The notes below the pieces were generated by a model. The model ran no database searches. It was not told the DNA's origin and was given only the letters and a program-made list of their open reading frames with translations. Shown one piece after another: positions 43,398 to 52,038 of a DNA stretch of 64,000 bases (its first letter is position 1; the number at the start of each line of letters is the position of its first letter). Origin of the DNA: Runella defluvii (GTDB lineage Bacteria; Bacteroidota; Bacteroidia; Cytophagales; Spirosomataceae); NCBI RefSeq assembly GCF_014195535.1, contig NZ_JACIBY010000022.1, positions 31,838 through 95,837 on the forward strand. Reading direction: 5' to 3'. Position numbers and translations under genes: made by a program.

Positions 43398-45476
43398 TTA
43401 CTTAAACCGTAATGTCTGCGCATTAACAGCCACGATAATAGTACTCAAACTCATAAACACAGCCCCAATGGCAGGAGAGATAACTATTCCTGGTATAAAA
43501 CCCGTGGCTAAGGGTAACGTTATGGTGTTGTAGGCGGTTGCCCAAATTAGATTTTGAATCATTTTTTTGTGCGTGGCACGTCCGAATTGAATCAGGGATG
43601 CAACATCTTTTGGATCGCTGTTTACCAAAATAATATCGGCGGTTTCGGCGGCTACGTCTGTACCTGAACCGATGGCGATACCTACGTCGGCTTGGGCAAG
43701 AGCAGGAGCATCGTTTACACCGTCGCCAGTCATGGCCACAAACTCGCCTTTTTGCTGTTGTTCTTTTATTTTTTCTAACTTTTGATGAGGCAACACTTCG
43801 GCAATGTAGCCCGTCATGCCTAATTTTTCACTGACAGTTTCGGCTACTTTCTGATTATCACCTGTTAGCATAAATGTTTTAATTCCTTGGCTTTTAAGAA
43901 TTTGAATGGCTTCGGCAGACGATTCCCTGATTTGGTCAGCAAGGGCAATAAAGCCTGCCAATTGGTTATCAATCAACACAAAAACGACCGTTTCAGAGGC
44001 ATCAGCGACTGCTCCTTCGGGAATATTGAGGTTGTTTTCTCGTAAATAGCCCGGGCTGACAACCAATACATTTTTTCCGCCAACCTTACCCGAAACACCT
44101 TTTCCAGTGATTGCCTGAAAATCCTCTACATGGGGAATGGATATATTTTGGGCTTTGGCTTCGGTAATGATGCCCGTGGCAATGGGATGCTCTGAGTTTT
44201 GTTCCAACGCTGCGGTAATCGCCAAAAGGTCGTTTTTGGTAAGATTGGGTAAAAAACTTCCTCTACGAGTGACTCCAAAAATACCCGTAGTGAGTGTTCC
44301 TGTTTTATCAAAAATAAGCATCGAAATCTTGCGGGCGTTTTCAAAGGCAGTGCGGTTACGAATCAACAACCCGTTTTTGGCGGCAAGGGAAGTAGAAATA
44401 GCTACTACCAACGGAATCGCCAAACCCAAAGCATGAGGACAAGAAATAACCATGACCGTAACCATACGCTCCACGGCATACGCCCACGATTGGCCTATGA
44501 GAAGCCATGCCGTCAACGTACCAAAACCCATTACTAAGGCAACAATGGTAAGCCAAAATGCAGCACGGTCGGCCAGCCGTTGGGTATTTGATTTGGTATT
44601 TTGGGCATCCTGCACCATTTGAATCACTTTTGCCAGATACGTACCCTCACCCGTTTGCTCTACTTTAATTTCGAGTGAACCGTTACCATTTAATGCTCCT
44701 GCTATCACTTTCGTACCGACTTGTTTGAGGACGGGGGCGGATTCTCCCGTAAGCATGGACTCATTGAGGTAACTTTCTCCTTTTAAAACTGTACCGTCCA
44801 CAGGAATCTTTTCGCCTGGGCGTACCAAAATCCGAAAGTCTGGTTTTACTTCTTTCAAAGGCATATCGTGTATCATCTCCCCGTGCATCACGTGAGCTTC
44901 GGCAGGAATCATCTGTACCAAAAGTTCGAGGGCTTTGGAAGCATTGGCAACTGAACGCATTTCGAGCCAGTGACCCAATAACATAATTACAATCAGCGTA
45001 GCCAATTCCCAAAAGAAATCCATGCCTTGAAACCCGAAAACAGTGGCTACACTATATACAAATGCAATAGTAATGGCCATAGCAATTAGGGTCATCATGC
45101 CAGGGCGACGACTTTTGAGTTCATCCATACACCCTTCTAAAAATGGTTTCCCGCCATACCAAAACAATACCGTCGAGAGTGCCAAGAGTAGGTATTTTCT
45201 TCCCATGAATTCCAACTGAAAGCCCAACCAATGCTGAATCATGTCAGATAGCACTAAAATTGGGATTGTCAATCCTAAGCTTACATAGAACCGCCGTTTA
45301 AAATCTTCAATCATGGCTGAATGATTATGCCCTATTTCGCCGTGTTTCGGATTACTCCCATACCCTGCGTGACTCATGTCGTGCTGTGAATGATCCATCG
45401 GCTTCATGTCCATCTTTTTGGCATTGCCTTTATTCCTATTGGTATCGTTGGACGAGTGATGATGTGAGTGTTCCAT
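43398..45476 (-). CDS. copB: P1B-3 copper/silver-transporting ATPase (CPH type)
   Basis: A 692-residue P-type ATPase with a Met/His-rich N-terminus (MEHSHHHSSND, MKPMDHSQHDMSHAGYG), no HMA domain, the transport motif SCPHALGLAIPLVVAIS in which His replaces the second Cys, DKTGTLTTGIFG, GDGVNDAPALAQADVGIAIG and MSLSTIIVAVNAQ in the last helix. CPH defines the P1B-3 class (CopB), usually for Cu(II)/Cu(I)/Ag(I). It begins five bases after the PepSY gene stop. Confidence 0.93.
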   Translation of the reverse strand: MEHSHHHSSNDTNRNKGNAKKMDMKPMDHSQHDMSHAGYGSNPKHGEIGHNHSAMIEDFKRRFYVSLGLTIPILVLSDMIQHWLGFQLEFMGRKYLLLALSTVLFWYGGKPFLEGCMDELKSRRPGMMTLIAMAITIAFVYSVATVFGFQGMDFFWELATLIVIMLLGHWLEMRSVANASKALELLVQMIPAEAHVMHGEMIHDMPLKEVKPDFRILVRPGEKIPVDGTVLKGESYLNESMLTGESAPVLKQVGTKVIAGALNGNGSLEIKVEQTGEGTYLAKVIQMVQDAQNTKSNTQRLADRAAFWLTIVALVMGFGTLTAWLLIGQSWAYAVERMVTVMVISCPHALGLAIPLVVAISTSLAAKNGLLIRNRTAFENARKISMLIFDKTGTLTTGIFGVTRRGSFLPNLTKNDLLAITAALEQNSEHPIATGIITEAKAQNISIPHVEDFQAITGKGVSGKVGGKNVLVVSPGYLRENNLNIPEGAVADASETVVFVLIDNQLAGFIALADQIRESSAEAIQILKSQGIKTFMLTGDNQKVAETVSEKLGMTGYIAEVLPHQKLEKIKEQQQKGEFVAMTGDGVNDAPALAQADVGIAIGSGTDVAAETADIILVNSDPKDVASLIQFGRATHKKMIQNLIWATAYNTITLPLATGFIPGIVISPAIGAVFMSLSTIIVAVNAQTLRFK

Positions 45477-45480
45477 GGTA

Positions 45481-46241
45481 TTAGCGATTGGAAAGAGATG
45501 TTTGAGGGGTAACTTTCTTTTTTCTACTCAAAAAAAACAGCCAAAATCCAGAGGAAATAGTCAATAACCCCAAAATTGAAAAAGCCCGTAACAACCCGTT
45601 ACCAAAGTGGTTTCGGGTTTGGTAATCCATGGTGTGTAGCATCCACAGAAAATCAAAGATGCGCCATTTGTTGTTTCTAAACTTCTGAACAGTACCTAAT
45701 TCAGTGCTTACATAGACCGTTGTGTTAGAAGGGTGGTCGAAAGTGATAGCGAAGGCTGGTAAGGGTTCTGCTCTGTATTCGTGATGTCCGTTGGTGGGGT
45801 TAGGTATTCAACCGATTTCACCTTTGCGTCATCAGTAAAATTGCGTTGAGCTACTTGAACCGCTTCGGTTTTATTCAATGCGGGTCTCAATTCACCCGAA
45901 ACGGCGTTGGCTAATTGGATTTTTTTGCCTCGGTCATGCTCTTTGGAATAGGTGATTTGATAGACAGGTTCGCTCAAAACCTGAATCAAGTGCGTATCGA
46001 AAATAAAATTGACTGTATCCTTTGCTTTGAGTTTTTGTAAAACATCATACAGCGGAGCCAGTTGAACATTGCCTCCCACGGGATGGATATGGGCTTTTTG
46101 ATGGTCACCATGGACATCGTCCAAATCTGACCAACTGAAATACAGTCCGCCCAGTGTCCAAAACAAGAATTGAACGCCAAGAGCCACCCCTAAATAGCGG
46201 TGGCTCTTGCGAATTTTACGGTGCAGTTCCGCTCGTTTCAT
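45481..46241 (-). pseudogene. PepSY domain membrane protein, frameshifted
   Basis: From the ATG at 46241 the frame reads HRKIRKSHRYLGVALGVQFL (an N-terminal helix) and a PepSY-like periplasmic domain to KSVEYLTP, then shifts. One base further the sequence continues NGHHEYRAEPLPAFAITFD, YVSTELGTVQKFRNNKWRIF, DFLWMLHTMDYQTRNHFGNG and a C-terminal helix ending in SNR and TAA at 45481. A C5 instead of the C4 (plus strand G4, 45796-45799) would give a normal 253-residue protein. The frameshift may be a sequencing error. These proteins accompany copper genes and may anchor periplasmic metal handling. Confidence 0.85.
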
Positions 46242-46720
46242 CAGAGCGTTTCTTTGACTTTACCGCATTTGAGCATCATATCTCCAAAGTACGGATTGGC
46301 GATTTCTTTTTTCTCACTCAACCAATAGCCGCCCTTATTACCGTTGGCCATCGGGCAGAAATCATAATAAACAGGGCTGCCTGGTTTTGCCATTTTTGCG
46401 GCGGCATATATCCCTGCGGTGAGCGTACCGAGTTGAGCACGTTGGGTATCAATGTCCGATGATTTAGCAATGGAATCTGCCGCTTTCAGTGCATCAGCAC
46501 TCACCATTTTTTCGGCTTTTTTTAGTGCAGCCGAAAGGGCTTTTGCTTCGACTGCGGTAGTTTTTGCATCTGAGGCAACCAGAGCATTTTTAACCTTGTA
46601 ATAAGCTGTCAAAACGGGGTCAATACCCATGTTCATTTTGCTCATATCATGACCTTCATGTTGAGCAAATGTTATTCCTGAAATTAAAAGTGCAAGGATA
46701 AGAATGATTGTTTTTTTCAT
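46241..46720 (-). CDS. exported DUF3347 protein
   Basis: A 159-residue periplasmic protein: signal peptide ending at TFAQ (residue 20), a His/Met-rich segment HEGHDMSKMNMG, then a DUF3347 four-helix domain (LTAYYKVKNALVASDAK, FCPMANGNKGGYWLSEK). The HxxHDMxxMxM cluster could bind copper. Its stop overlaps the ATG of the PepSY gene. DUF3347 proteins are found with Cus and CopB genes. Confidence 0.85.
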   Translation of the reverse strand: MKKTIILILALLISGITFAQHEGHDMSKMNMGIDPVLTAYYKVKNALVASDAKTTAVEAKALSAALKKAEKMVSADALKAADSIAKSSDIDTQRAQLGTLTAGIYAAAKMAKPGSPVYYDFCPMANGNKGGYWLSEKKEIANPYFGDMMLKCGKVKETL

Positions 46721-46777
46721 TGTTTTGAATTGTTTGATTGTAAAAAATAATTGATTGAAAGTGAAAGAGTTTTAATC

Positions 46778-46990
46778 TTAACAACAAGTTTGGTTTTGTT
46801 GAATGGGTGGACAAGGCATATCGCCATAGCTACAATAGACGCAACAATCACCATCTTTGGGCTTCAAAACAGTTTTACACTGCTCACATTCATAAAAGAA
46901 TTGACAAGCGTTGGTAGGCATGGCTTCTATTTTTTGATGACCACAGCTTGGGCAGGTGATTTCAGATTGCAAAATGATAGCGGTCACCAT
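46778..46990 (-). CDS. GDCCVxC-domain small metal-binding protein, second copy
   Basis: A 70-residue paralogue of the protein at 18603-18812: CPSCGHQKIEAMPTNACQFF and GDCCVYCSYGDMPCPPIQQN, ending in CC. About two thirds of the residues agree. This copy stands in the copper cluster between the methyltransferase and DUF3347 genes, the other in a mercury-type cassette, so the family is not tied to one metal. Confidence 0.85.
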   Translation of the reverse strand: MVTAIILQSEITCPSCGHQKIEAMPTNACQFFYECEQCKTVLKPKDGDCCVYCSYGDMPCPPIQQNQTCC

Positions 46991-46994
46991 AGTT

Positions 46995-47642
46995 TTATTT
47001 TTTTGCTCTGAATAATTCTAACGTTCCAAATACAGTACGGTATTTTTTCAAAACCTTAGCACTCAAAAAGCCTGCTTCAAGCAAGTAGGAGGGCATCAGA
47101 CCCGATACGTTATCACGGGTTGTTTTGAAGCCGTCCAAGAGTTGCACACCATAAAACAATCCCCTCATCAGGCTATTTTCGGCTTTGCCCCAATCGGCGA
47201 TGTACAACTCACCGTCAAATTTCAATACCCGTTTGATTTCTTGGAAGGCTTTCGCTTTCTGAATGGGGGTGAGGTGATGAAATACCAAACTTGAAATCAC
47301 TCGGTCAAATGTTTCATCGGGATAAGGCAGTTTCATACCGTCATATTGATCAAGACGAATAGGGTAGGGGAAATCCTTTAATTTGTTCTTGGCAATTGCC
47401 AGTACTTCTGCATCTACATCCACACCCGTCACGAAAGCCGAAGGGTATTTCGATTTAGTCATCATCGAAAGCGTAGCCGTTCCACACCCAAAATCAAGGA
47501 CATGGAATTCGGTTTCGATACCCGCTTCTATGATAAGGTCTTGTTTAAATAGTCTTTCGGGCGTTGTCCATTGAATCAAAGGGTCATATATTTTCGTCAA
47601 CCAGTTGAATCGTAGGGCGGGGATGTAGGTGGTGTCGCTCAT
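46995..47642 (-). CDS. class I SAM-dependent methyltransferase
   Basis: A 215-residue Rossmann-fold methyltransferase: VLDFGCGTATLSMMTKSK is motif I near residue 47, followed by GVDVDAEVLAIAK, LPYPDETFDRVISSLVFHH and RVLKFDGELYIADWG. The ATG at 47642 is chosen. It lacks the conserved Cys trio of ArsM, so arsenite methylation is unlikely; the substrate is unknown. It sits four bases from the GDCCVxC gene start. Confidence 0.82.
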   Translation of the reverse strand: MSDTTYIPALRFNWLTKIYDPLIQWTTPERLFKQDLIIEAGIETEFHVLDFGCGTATLSMMTKSKYPSAFVTGVDVDAEVLAIAKNKLKDFPYPIRLDQYDGMKLPYPDETFDRVISSLVFHHLTPIQKAKAFQEIKRVLKFDGELYIADWGKAENSLMRGLFYGVQLLDGFKTTRDNVSGLMPSYLLEAGFLSAKVLKKYRTVFGTLELFRAKK

Positions 47643-47655
47643 AGATACTCTCGTT

Positions 47656-48528
47656 TTAATGCTTATGCTCCATGCCTCCACTGTGCATTTTATTCATATC
47701 GGCAATAAACGCTTCTGCCGCTTTGGCCGCCGCCTCGTTTTTATCAGTACGAGCCACTTCTGCTGATTTTTTTGCTGACTCAATGGCCTCGCTGTGTTTA
47801 CCAGCTTTCATTTGGATTCGGGCTTGGGTCATCAAAAAATTAGCTTTGGCTTCTTGTGCCGTGGCTTGCTGAATCCACGAAAGAGCTTGGTTTATGTCCT
47901 TATCATTTTCGTAGTAATAGTTAGCCGCTTGAAACAACAGCATGGGGCGAGTGCCTTTTTCATCTACAATTTTCTTCTTGATGTCTGTCATAATTTTTTC
48001 ATCGGCAGTCGTTTGAATTGGAATTTTTATGGAAGTGTTTTCCCAAGTCAAATACAGATTGGCATTGTTTTTTATGATGTCCTGAATATCAATCGTAAAG
48101 GCTTCATAATAGCGATTAGTAGCTTCGGATTTTGCCTTGAAGCGCACCAAATCTTTTGCTTGGTCATATCCACCTGTACCGTGCATGGTGGTATCACGGT
48201 TTAGTACAATCGTCCATTCGTCAGCACTGGGAATGGAAAAAAGCGAATAGTTTCCTGCGGGTACTTTTTGACCACCAATGGTAAGGCCTTCGCTAAATTT
48301 AATGGTTGAGCAATCCCCTGCGCCCGTTCGCCAAAGTTCGCCATTATACGGCACTAAGCTGCCCATAATTTTGCGTCCACGAGCCAGAGGGCGTTCGTAC
48401 TTTATAGTGATTTGAGTAAAACCTACTTGCTGGGTAAAGTGGGCTTCGGGGCTGGCTGGGGGGAAGTTTAATTGGGCATTTGCCGAAAGGCTTGCCGTTA
48501 AAAATGCGAGAATAAGTAATTTTTTCAT
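47656..48528 (-). CDS. exported DUF2911 protein
   Basis: A 290-residue protein with a signal peptide ending at ANAQ (residue 19) and the DUF2911 signatures ITIKYERPLARGRKIMGSLVP, GELWRTGAGDCSTIKFS and PAGNYSLFSIP, followed by a C-terminal helical (TPR-like) region and a tail MHSGGMEHKH that could bind metal. The start at 48528 is preferred. It lies after the terminator of the cus operon. DUF2911 proteins are common in Bacteroidota, function unknown. Confidence 0.85.
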   Translation of the reverse strand: MKKLLILAFLTASLSANAQLNFPPASPEAHFTQQVGFTQITIKYERPLARGRKIMGSLVPYNGELWRTGAGDCSTIKFSEGLTIGGQKVPAGNYSLFSIPSADEWTIVLNRDTTMHGTGGYDQAKDLVRFKAKSEATNRYYEAFTIDIQDIIKNNANLYLTWENTSIKIPIQTTADEKIMTDIKKKIVDEKGTRPMLLFQAANYYYENDKDINQALSWIQQATAQEAKANFLMTQARIQMKAGKHSEAIESAKKSAEVARTDKNEAAAKAAEAFIADMNKMHSGGMEHKH

Positions 48529-48555
48529 TGGGTTTTGATGTTTATAGAGAGTGAA

Positions 48556-48591
48556 AAAAGTCAGGTGGACAATTATTGCCACCTGACTTTT
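48556..48591 (-). terminator. terminator of the cus operon
   Basis: A perfect 13-bp stem AAAAGTCAGGTGG (48556-48568) with CCACCTGACTTTT (48579-48591) and a 10-nt loop, followed on the minus strand by TTTTTT. It ends transcription coming from the 48596 gene and separates it from the DUF2911 gene. Confidence 0.9.
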
Positions 48592-48595
48592 GAGT

Positions 48596-49063
48596 TTAGT
48601 GTTTCATGTGGCTACCGTCTGCCTTTTTAGCCATATCTTTATTAAAACAATGGATAGCGCAGGCAACACCTTTTAAGCTATCGTGTACGTTTCCAATTAC
48701 TTTTCCTTTGGCATCTACAATGTCACAAGTTTCATCTGGATTGTCTTTTATCGTGAATAGTAGCTGGCCTTGTGCATTGTAATATGTTTTGCCGTCTTTG
48801 CCCATTCTACCCATTTTTTTGTTGGTCTTGGCATCTATCAAGTTACCCTCGCCGTCCACAAAGGCAATTTTGTGACCGTCATGGTCTTTGATGATTTGGT
48901 CTTTGGTTACCAGCCCTACACTTGTGCCTTTGCTGTCCATAATTTTGCCGTCTTTGCCAATACTCATGGGTTGTTTGTAATTGGCTTGGGCAAAGACAGA
49001 AATTGAAACGATTGACAATAGGGCGATAAAAGCCCCGATTCGGAATAATTGGTTTGTTTTCAT
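48596..49063 (-). CDS. exported repeat protein (5-fold beta-flower-like)
   Basis: A 155-residue protein with a signal peptide ending at VFAQ (residue 25) and several short repeats of the form GKDGKIMDSKGTSVG, DGEGNLIDAKTNKKMG and GKDGKTYYNAQG, each a strand-turn-strand unit, as in the small beta-propeller-like 'beta-flower' proteins of Bacteroidota. The C-terminus has CAIHCFNKDMAKK and ends HMKH. It is the last gene of the cus operon. A periplasmic metal-binding role is possible. Confidence 0.7.
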   Translation of the reverse strand: MKTNQLFRIGAFIALLSIVSISVFAQANYKQPMSIGKDGKIMDSKGTSVGLVTKDQIIKDHDGHKIAFVDGEGNLIDAKTNKKMGRMGKDGKTYYNAQGQLLFTIKDNPDETCDIVDAKGKVIGNVHDSLKGVACAIHCFNKDMAKKADGSHMKH

Positions 49064-49104
49064 TTTGATTGAAATTGATTGTTAATTAAAATTTAAAAAT
49101 TGGT

Positions 49105-49223
49105 TTACTTCTGAAAAGTTACGAATAGAATCAGGCCCACTAAAATGACAATAATCAGCCATCTGAGATACTTTTTCCACTTTTGAGGGGTGGCTCATTT
49201 CCTGTTTTACAACATTCTTTCAT
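49105..49223 (-). pseudogene. small single-pass membrane protein, frameshifted
   Basis: From the ATG at 49223 the frame gives MKECCKTGNEPPLK, then a frameshift; one base on it continues KWKKYLRWLIIVILVGLILF and VTFQK before a TAA at 49105. An A5 instead of the A4 (plus-strand T4, 49181-49184) makes a 39-residue protein with an N-terminal CC and one transmembrane helix. It lies just after the second adaptor gene. Small CC-plus-helix proteins of this form accompany metal genes in Bacteroidota. Confidence 0.7.
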
Positions 49224-49228
49224 GGTAC

Positions 49229-50437
49229 TTACATTTTATGACCCTCCATTGGGTTACTCCCTTTTTTGAAGATATACTCGCTATTGAGCAGATACGCCCC
49301 TGACACTACCACCTTTTCGCCCACGTGTAAGCCATTCGTAATTTCGGTATAGTCTTTATTTGTCATGCCAACGCTTACCATGCGACTTTCAAAAGCACCA
49401 ACAGCGTTTTCTAACCAGACCGTAACGCCGTTTGTGTCTTGAATCAGGGCGTTAGTGGGTACAGCAATGGTATTTTTTACCTTGCCTTTCAGGGTAATGT
49501 AGGCTTGCATGCCTGTCTGATACTCCCGTTTGCTGTTCGGAATATCCACCCGAATCGTGACGATTTTACTTGAAGGTTGCAGCTCAGGATTGACGAAATT
49601 AACCCGCCCATTGATGATGCGGTCGGCGTAATACGGAATCTCCACAAGCGCATCCTTGGTCTGATTCAGGAATGGCAATTCTGTTACGTACAATTGTGCC
49701 TCCGCCCAAAGTGTACTAAGGTCAGAGAGCTTCAATACAGTACTTCCTTCGCTTAGGTATGAACCTTCTTCTGCAAGAACCTCACTCACTACACCTGCGT
49801 ATTGGCTATTGACAGTCAGCTTGTTGTTGGGTTGTTCTGACTTCTCCAATTCAGCAATTTGAGCATCACTCATGCCCCAAAGCAACAATTTATTCTTGGC
49901 GGCTTCAACCAACTGTTTGAAGTTAATGTCTATGTCTTTCAGCACTTTTTGTTTTTGCGAAGCAATCAAGAAATCCCGTTGCGAAGCCGAGAGTTCTTCG
50001 CTGTATATCTCATAAATGGGCTGTCCTACTCGCACAAACTCACCTACATTGCGTACCAACAACCTTTCAATACGTCCGGGTATCCGAGCCGTGACGGTTG
50101 ATAGTTTGTCTTTGTTTTCTGTAAGTACGGCTGCCAGCGTAATTTCTTCACCGAGTGGCCGCAGGACTACCGTTTCTACCTGTACATTTGCCAGTTGTTT
50201 CTGCTGGTCACTTAGTTTTAACCCCTGATTTTTCATGTTGGGGTCAATGACAATCTTGGTCAAAGCCATCTTGCAAATCGGACAAGTGCCAGGCTTTTTT
50301 TCCATAACCTGTGGATCCATTGAGCAGGTATAAAATACATTATCGGCTACTTTTTCAGTGCTTTTTGGTTTGCAAGATTCCCAAAGTACCGTTAGCCCTA
50401 TTAAACCTGCGGTATTGATAAATGCTCGTCTTTTCAT
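49229..50437 (-). CDS. cusB: CusB-type RND adaptor with heavy-metal-binding domain
   Basis: A 402-residue adaptor: N-terminal signal with lipobox-like WESCKPK, a heavy-metal-binding domain FYTCSMDPQVMEKK..CPICKMALT (residues 35-62), then the barrel-sandwich, hairpin and beta-barrel domains (IPGRIERLLVRNVGEFV, SQYAGVVSEVLAEEGSYL). It is the second adaptor of the operon; its ATG overlaps the stop of the first. It probably delivers Cu(I)/Ag(I) to CusA. Confidence 0.9.
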   Translation of the reverse strand: MKRRAFINTAGLIGLTVLWESCKPKSTEKVADNVFYTCSMDPQVMEKKPGTCPICKMALTKIVIDPNMKNQGLKLSDQQKQLANVQVETVVLRPLGEEITLAAVLTENKDKLSTVTARIPGRIERLLVRNVGEFVRVGQPIYEIYSEELSASQRDFLIASQKQKVLKDIDINFKQLVEAAKNKLLLWGMSDAQIAELEKSEQPNNKLTVNSQYAGVVSEVLAEEGSYLSEGSTVLKLSDLSTLWAEAQLYVTELPFLNQTKDALVEIPYYADRIINGRVNFVNPELQPSSKIVTIRVDIPNSKREYQTGMQAYITLKGKVKNTIAVPTNALIQDTNGVTVWLENAVGAFESRMVSVGMTNKDYTEITNGLHVGEKVVVSGAYLLNSEYIFKKGSNPMEGHKM

Positions 50438-52038
50438 CGCATTGAGAGGTCGTTAGATTTTACAAAACTTTCGCTGTCCATGAGAAATTGGGCATTTTTA
50501 GCAATCGTATCTTGGCTCGAAAGACCAGACAACACCTGAATCCAGTTGCCTTCTTGCAAGCCCGTTTTGACGGTACGGGAGAGGAACGCTCCTTTCGTCT
50601 GTACAAATGCTGTTTTGGTTCTGCCCATATCAAGCAAGGCTGTTGTTGGTACCCACAAAGCGGCCTGACTGCCAGCATTGATAGAGGCTTTGACCAGTGA
50701 ACCAATTTTTAATTTTTCGTTTGGATTGCTCAGATATACCCTCGCCCGTGGGTTGCGATTGTTGGCAGAAATCATGGGTTCGAGGTAGTTTACTTTGCCA
50801 AAAAGCTGGATTTCTTCATTGTTTTCCAACATAATCATAACCGTCTGTCCTACTTTTACTTTGGGTATATCAGTTGGATAAAATTCAAGCATTGCCCAGA
50901 CCGTACTCGTGCTTTGTACCTCGAACAAGCGTTGTCCTTTTTGCACGTACATCCCTTCTTTAAGGGTTAATTCGCCGTTTTGAGCGGTGGGTGGTGGAGC
51001 AATTGCTGAACCAGTTTTGGAGCTGCCCATACCGCTACTCATGCTGCTTCCACCCGAAGGCATTGGGGCTGATCCTCCAACTCCACGCTCGACAATCACA
51101 CCACTATACGGGCTGTAAATGCTCAATTGAATCGTTGGCTTTTTACTTTGTTCAACAGTCTTGATTTGCTCAGAAGTTAGGCCCAACAGCGATAATCGTT
51201 GTCTGGCACTTTCTATTAAGTTTTGATTATCAGCATCGTTTTGTAAAAGAAAAATTAAGTTTTGTTGGGCTGTTACAATTTCGGGACTGTAAATGTCCAT
51301 GATTTTCTGTCCCTTGCTCACTGCTTGGAACGGATACCGCACGTACAGTCGCTCAATACGACCGCCAAAGCGGGTGGCAATGCTGTTTAAAGCCCGTGCA
51401 TCATAACTCAAAAAACCAAAAGCATTGACCACCAGTTTTTGGGAGCGTTGCTCAGGTTGGGTGGTTTTTACGCCACTCAATACATACTCATAAGTGGGCT
51501 TCACCAGAATCGCTAAACTATCATCAGGAGAAAGAGTTTCTCCCTCGGCAGCACCCCCTTTTTTTACTAAGTCCATCCCGCAAATTGGGCAAGAACCCGC
51601 TTGGCCTTTCTGAATTTGGGGGTGCATGGGGCAGGTGTAAACTACTTTTTCAGTTGAGGCAGTTTGTTTTTTCTCGACCAAATCCATCCCACAAACAGGG
51701 CAGGAACCGGGCTTGTCGTAGGTTTTTGCGCCCTCGCATTTCATAGTACAGTAATATTTCTTGCCTACTTTCTTCATCTGCCCCATCATTACCGTTGCTG
51801 TATCGCTGTGGGTTTGGTGGTTAGTCACTTTTACCAAATCCATCCCGCAAACAGGGCAAGAACCTGGCTTATCATAGGTTTTGTTGCCTTCGCATTTCAT
51901 GGTGCAGGCATACACATCTTTCGGCTTGTCTTCTCCTTTTTGGAAATATTGGTTGACATACTGACAACCTGATAAACCAACGAGTAAGACAAGAATGAAC
52001 CAAACGAGGCGGTTATCTTTTTTCCAATTCTTTTTCAT
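50434..52038 (-). CDS. CusB-type RND adaptor with three heavy-metal-binding domains
   Basis: A 534-residue lipoprotein adaptor (LVGLSGCQ near residue 24). Three metal-binding repeats follow: YACTMKCEG..GSCPVCGMDL (residues 42-70), YYCTMKCEG..GSCPVCGMDL (96-122) and YTCPMHPQI..GSCPICGMDL (134-160). The rest is the usual adaptor core with a Gly/Ser/Met-rich insertion near residues 320-350. Three copies are more than typical and should raise the capacity for capturing periplasmic copper. It overlaps the CusC gene. Confidence 0.9.
   Translation of the reverse strand: MKKNWKKDNRLVWFILVLLVGLSGCQYVNQYFQKGEDKPKDVYACTMKCEGNKTYDKPGSCPVCGMDLVKVTNHQTHSDTATVMMGQMKKVGKKYYCTMKCEGAKTYDKPGSCPVCGMDLVEKKQTASTEKVVYTCPMHPQIQKGQAGSCPICGMDLVKKGGAAEGETLSPDDSLAILVKPTYEYVLSGVKTTQPEQRSQKLVVNAFGFLSYDARALNSIATRFGGRIERLYVRYPFQAVSKGQKIMDIYSPEIVTAQQNLIFLLQNDADNQNLIESARQRLSLLGLTSEQIKTVEQSKKPTIQLSIYSPYSGVIVERGVGGSAPMPSGGSSMSSGMGSSKTGSAIAPPPTAQNGELTLKEGMYVQKGQRLFEVQSTSTVWAMLEFYPTDIPKVKVGQTVMIMLENNEEIQLFGKVNYLEPMISANNRNPRARVYLSNPNEKLKIGSLVKASINAGSQAALWVPTTALLDMGRTKTAFVQTKGAFLSRTVKTGLQEGNWIQVLSGLSSQDTIAKNAQFLMDSESFVKSNDLSMR

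Noticed and set aside
45708..46241. PepSY protein as a complete 177-residue gene
   Set aside because: The last 30 residues of that frame are not protein-like, while the shifted frame continues the family sequence to a C-terminal membrane helix up to the next gene.
46995..47642. Arsenite methyltransferase (ArsM)
   Set aside because: The conserved Cys residues of ArsM are missing and no arsenic genes are nearby; only a generic class I methyltransferase can be supported.
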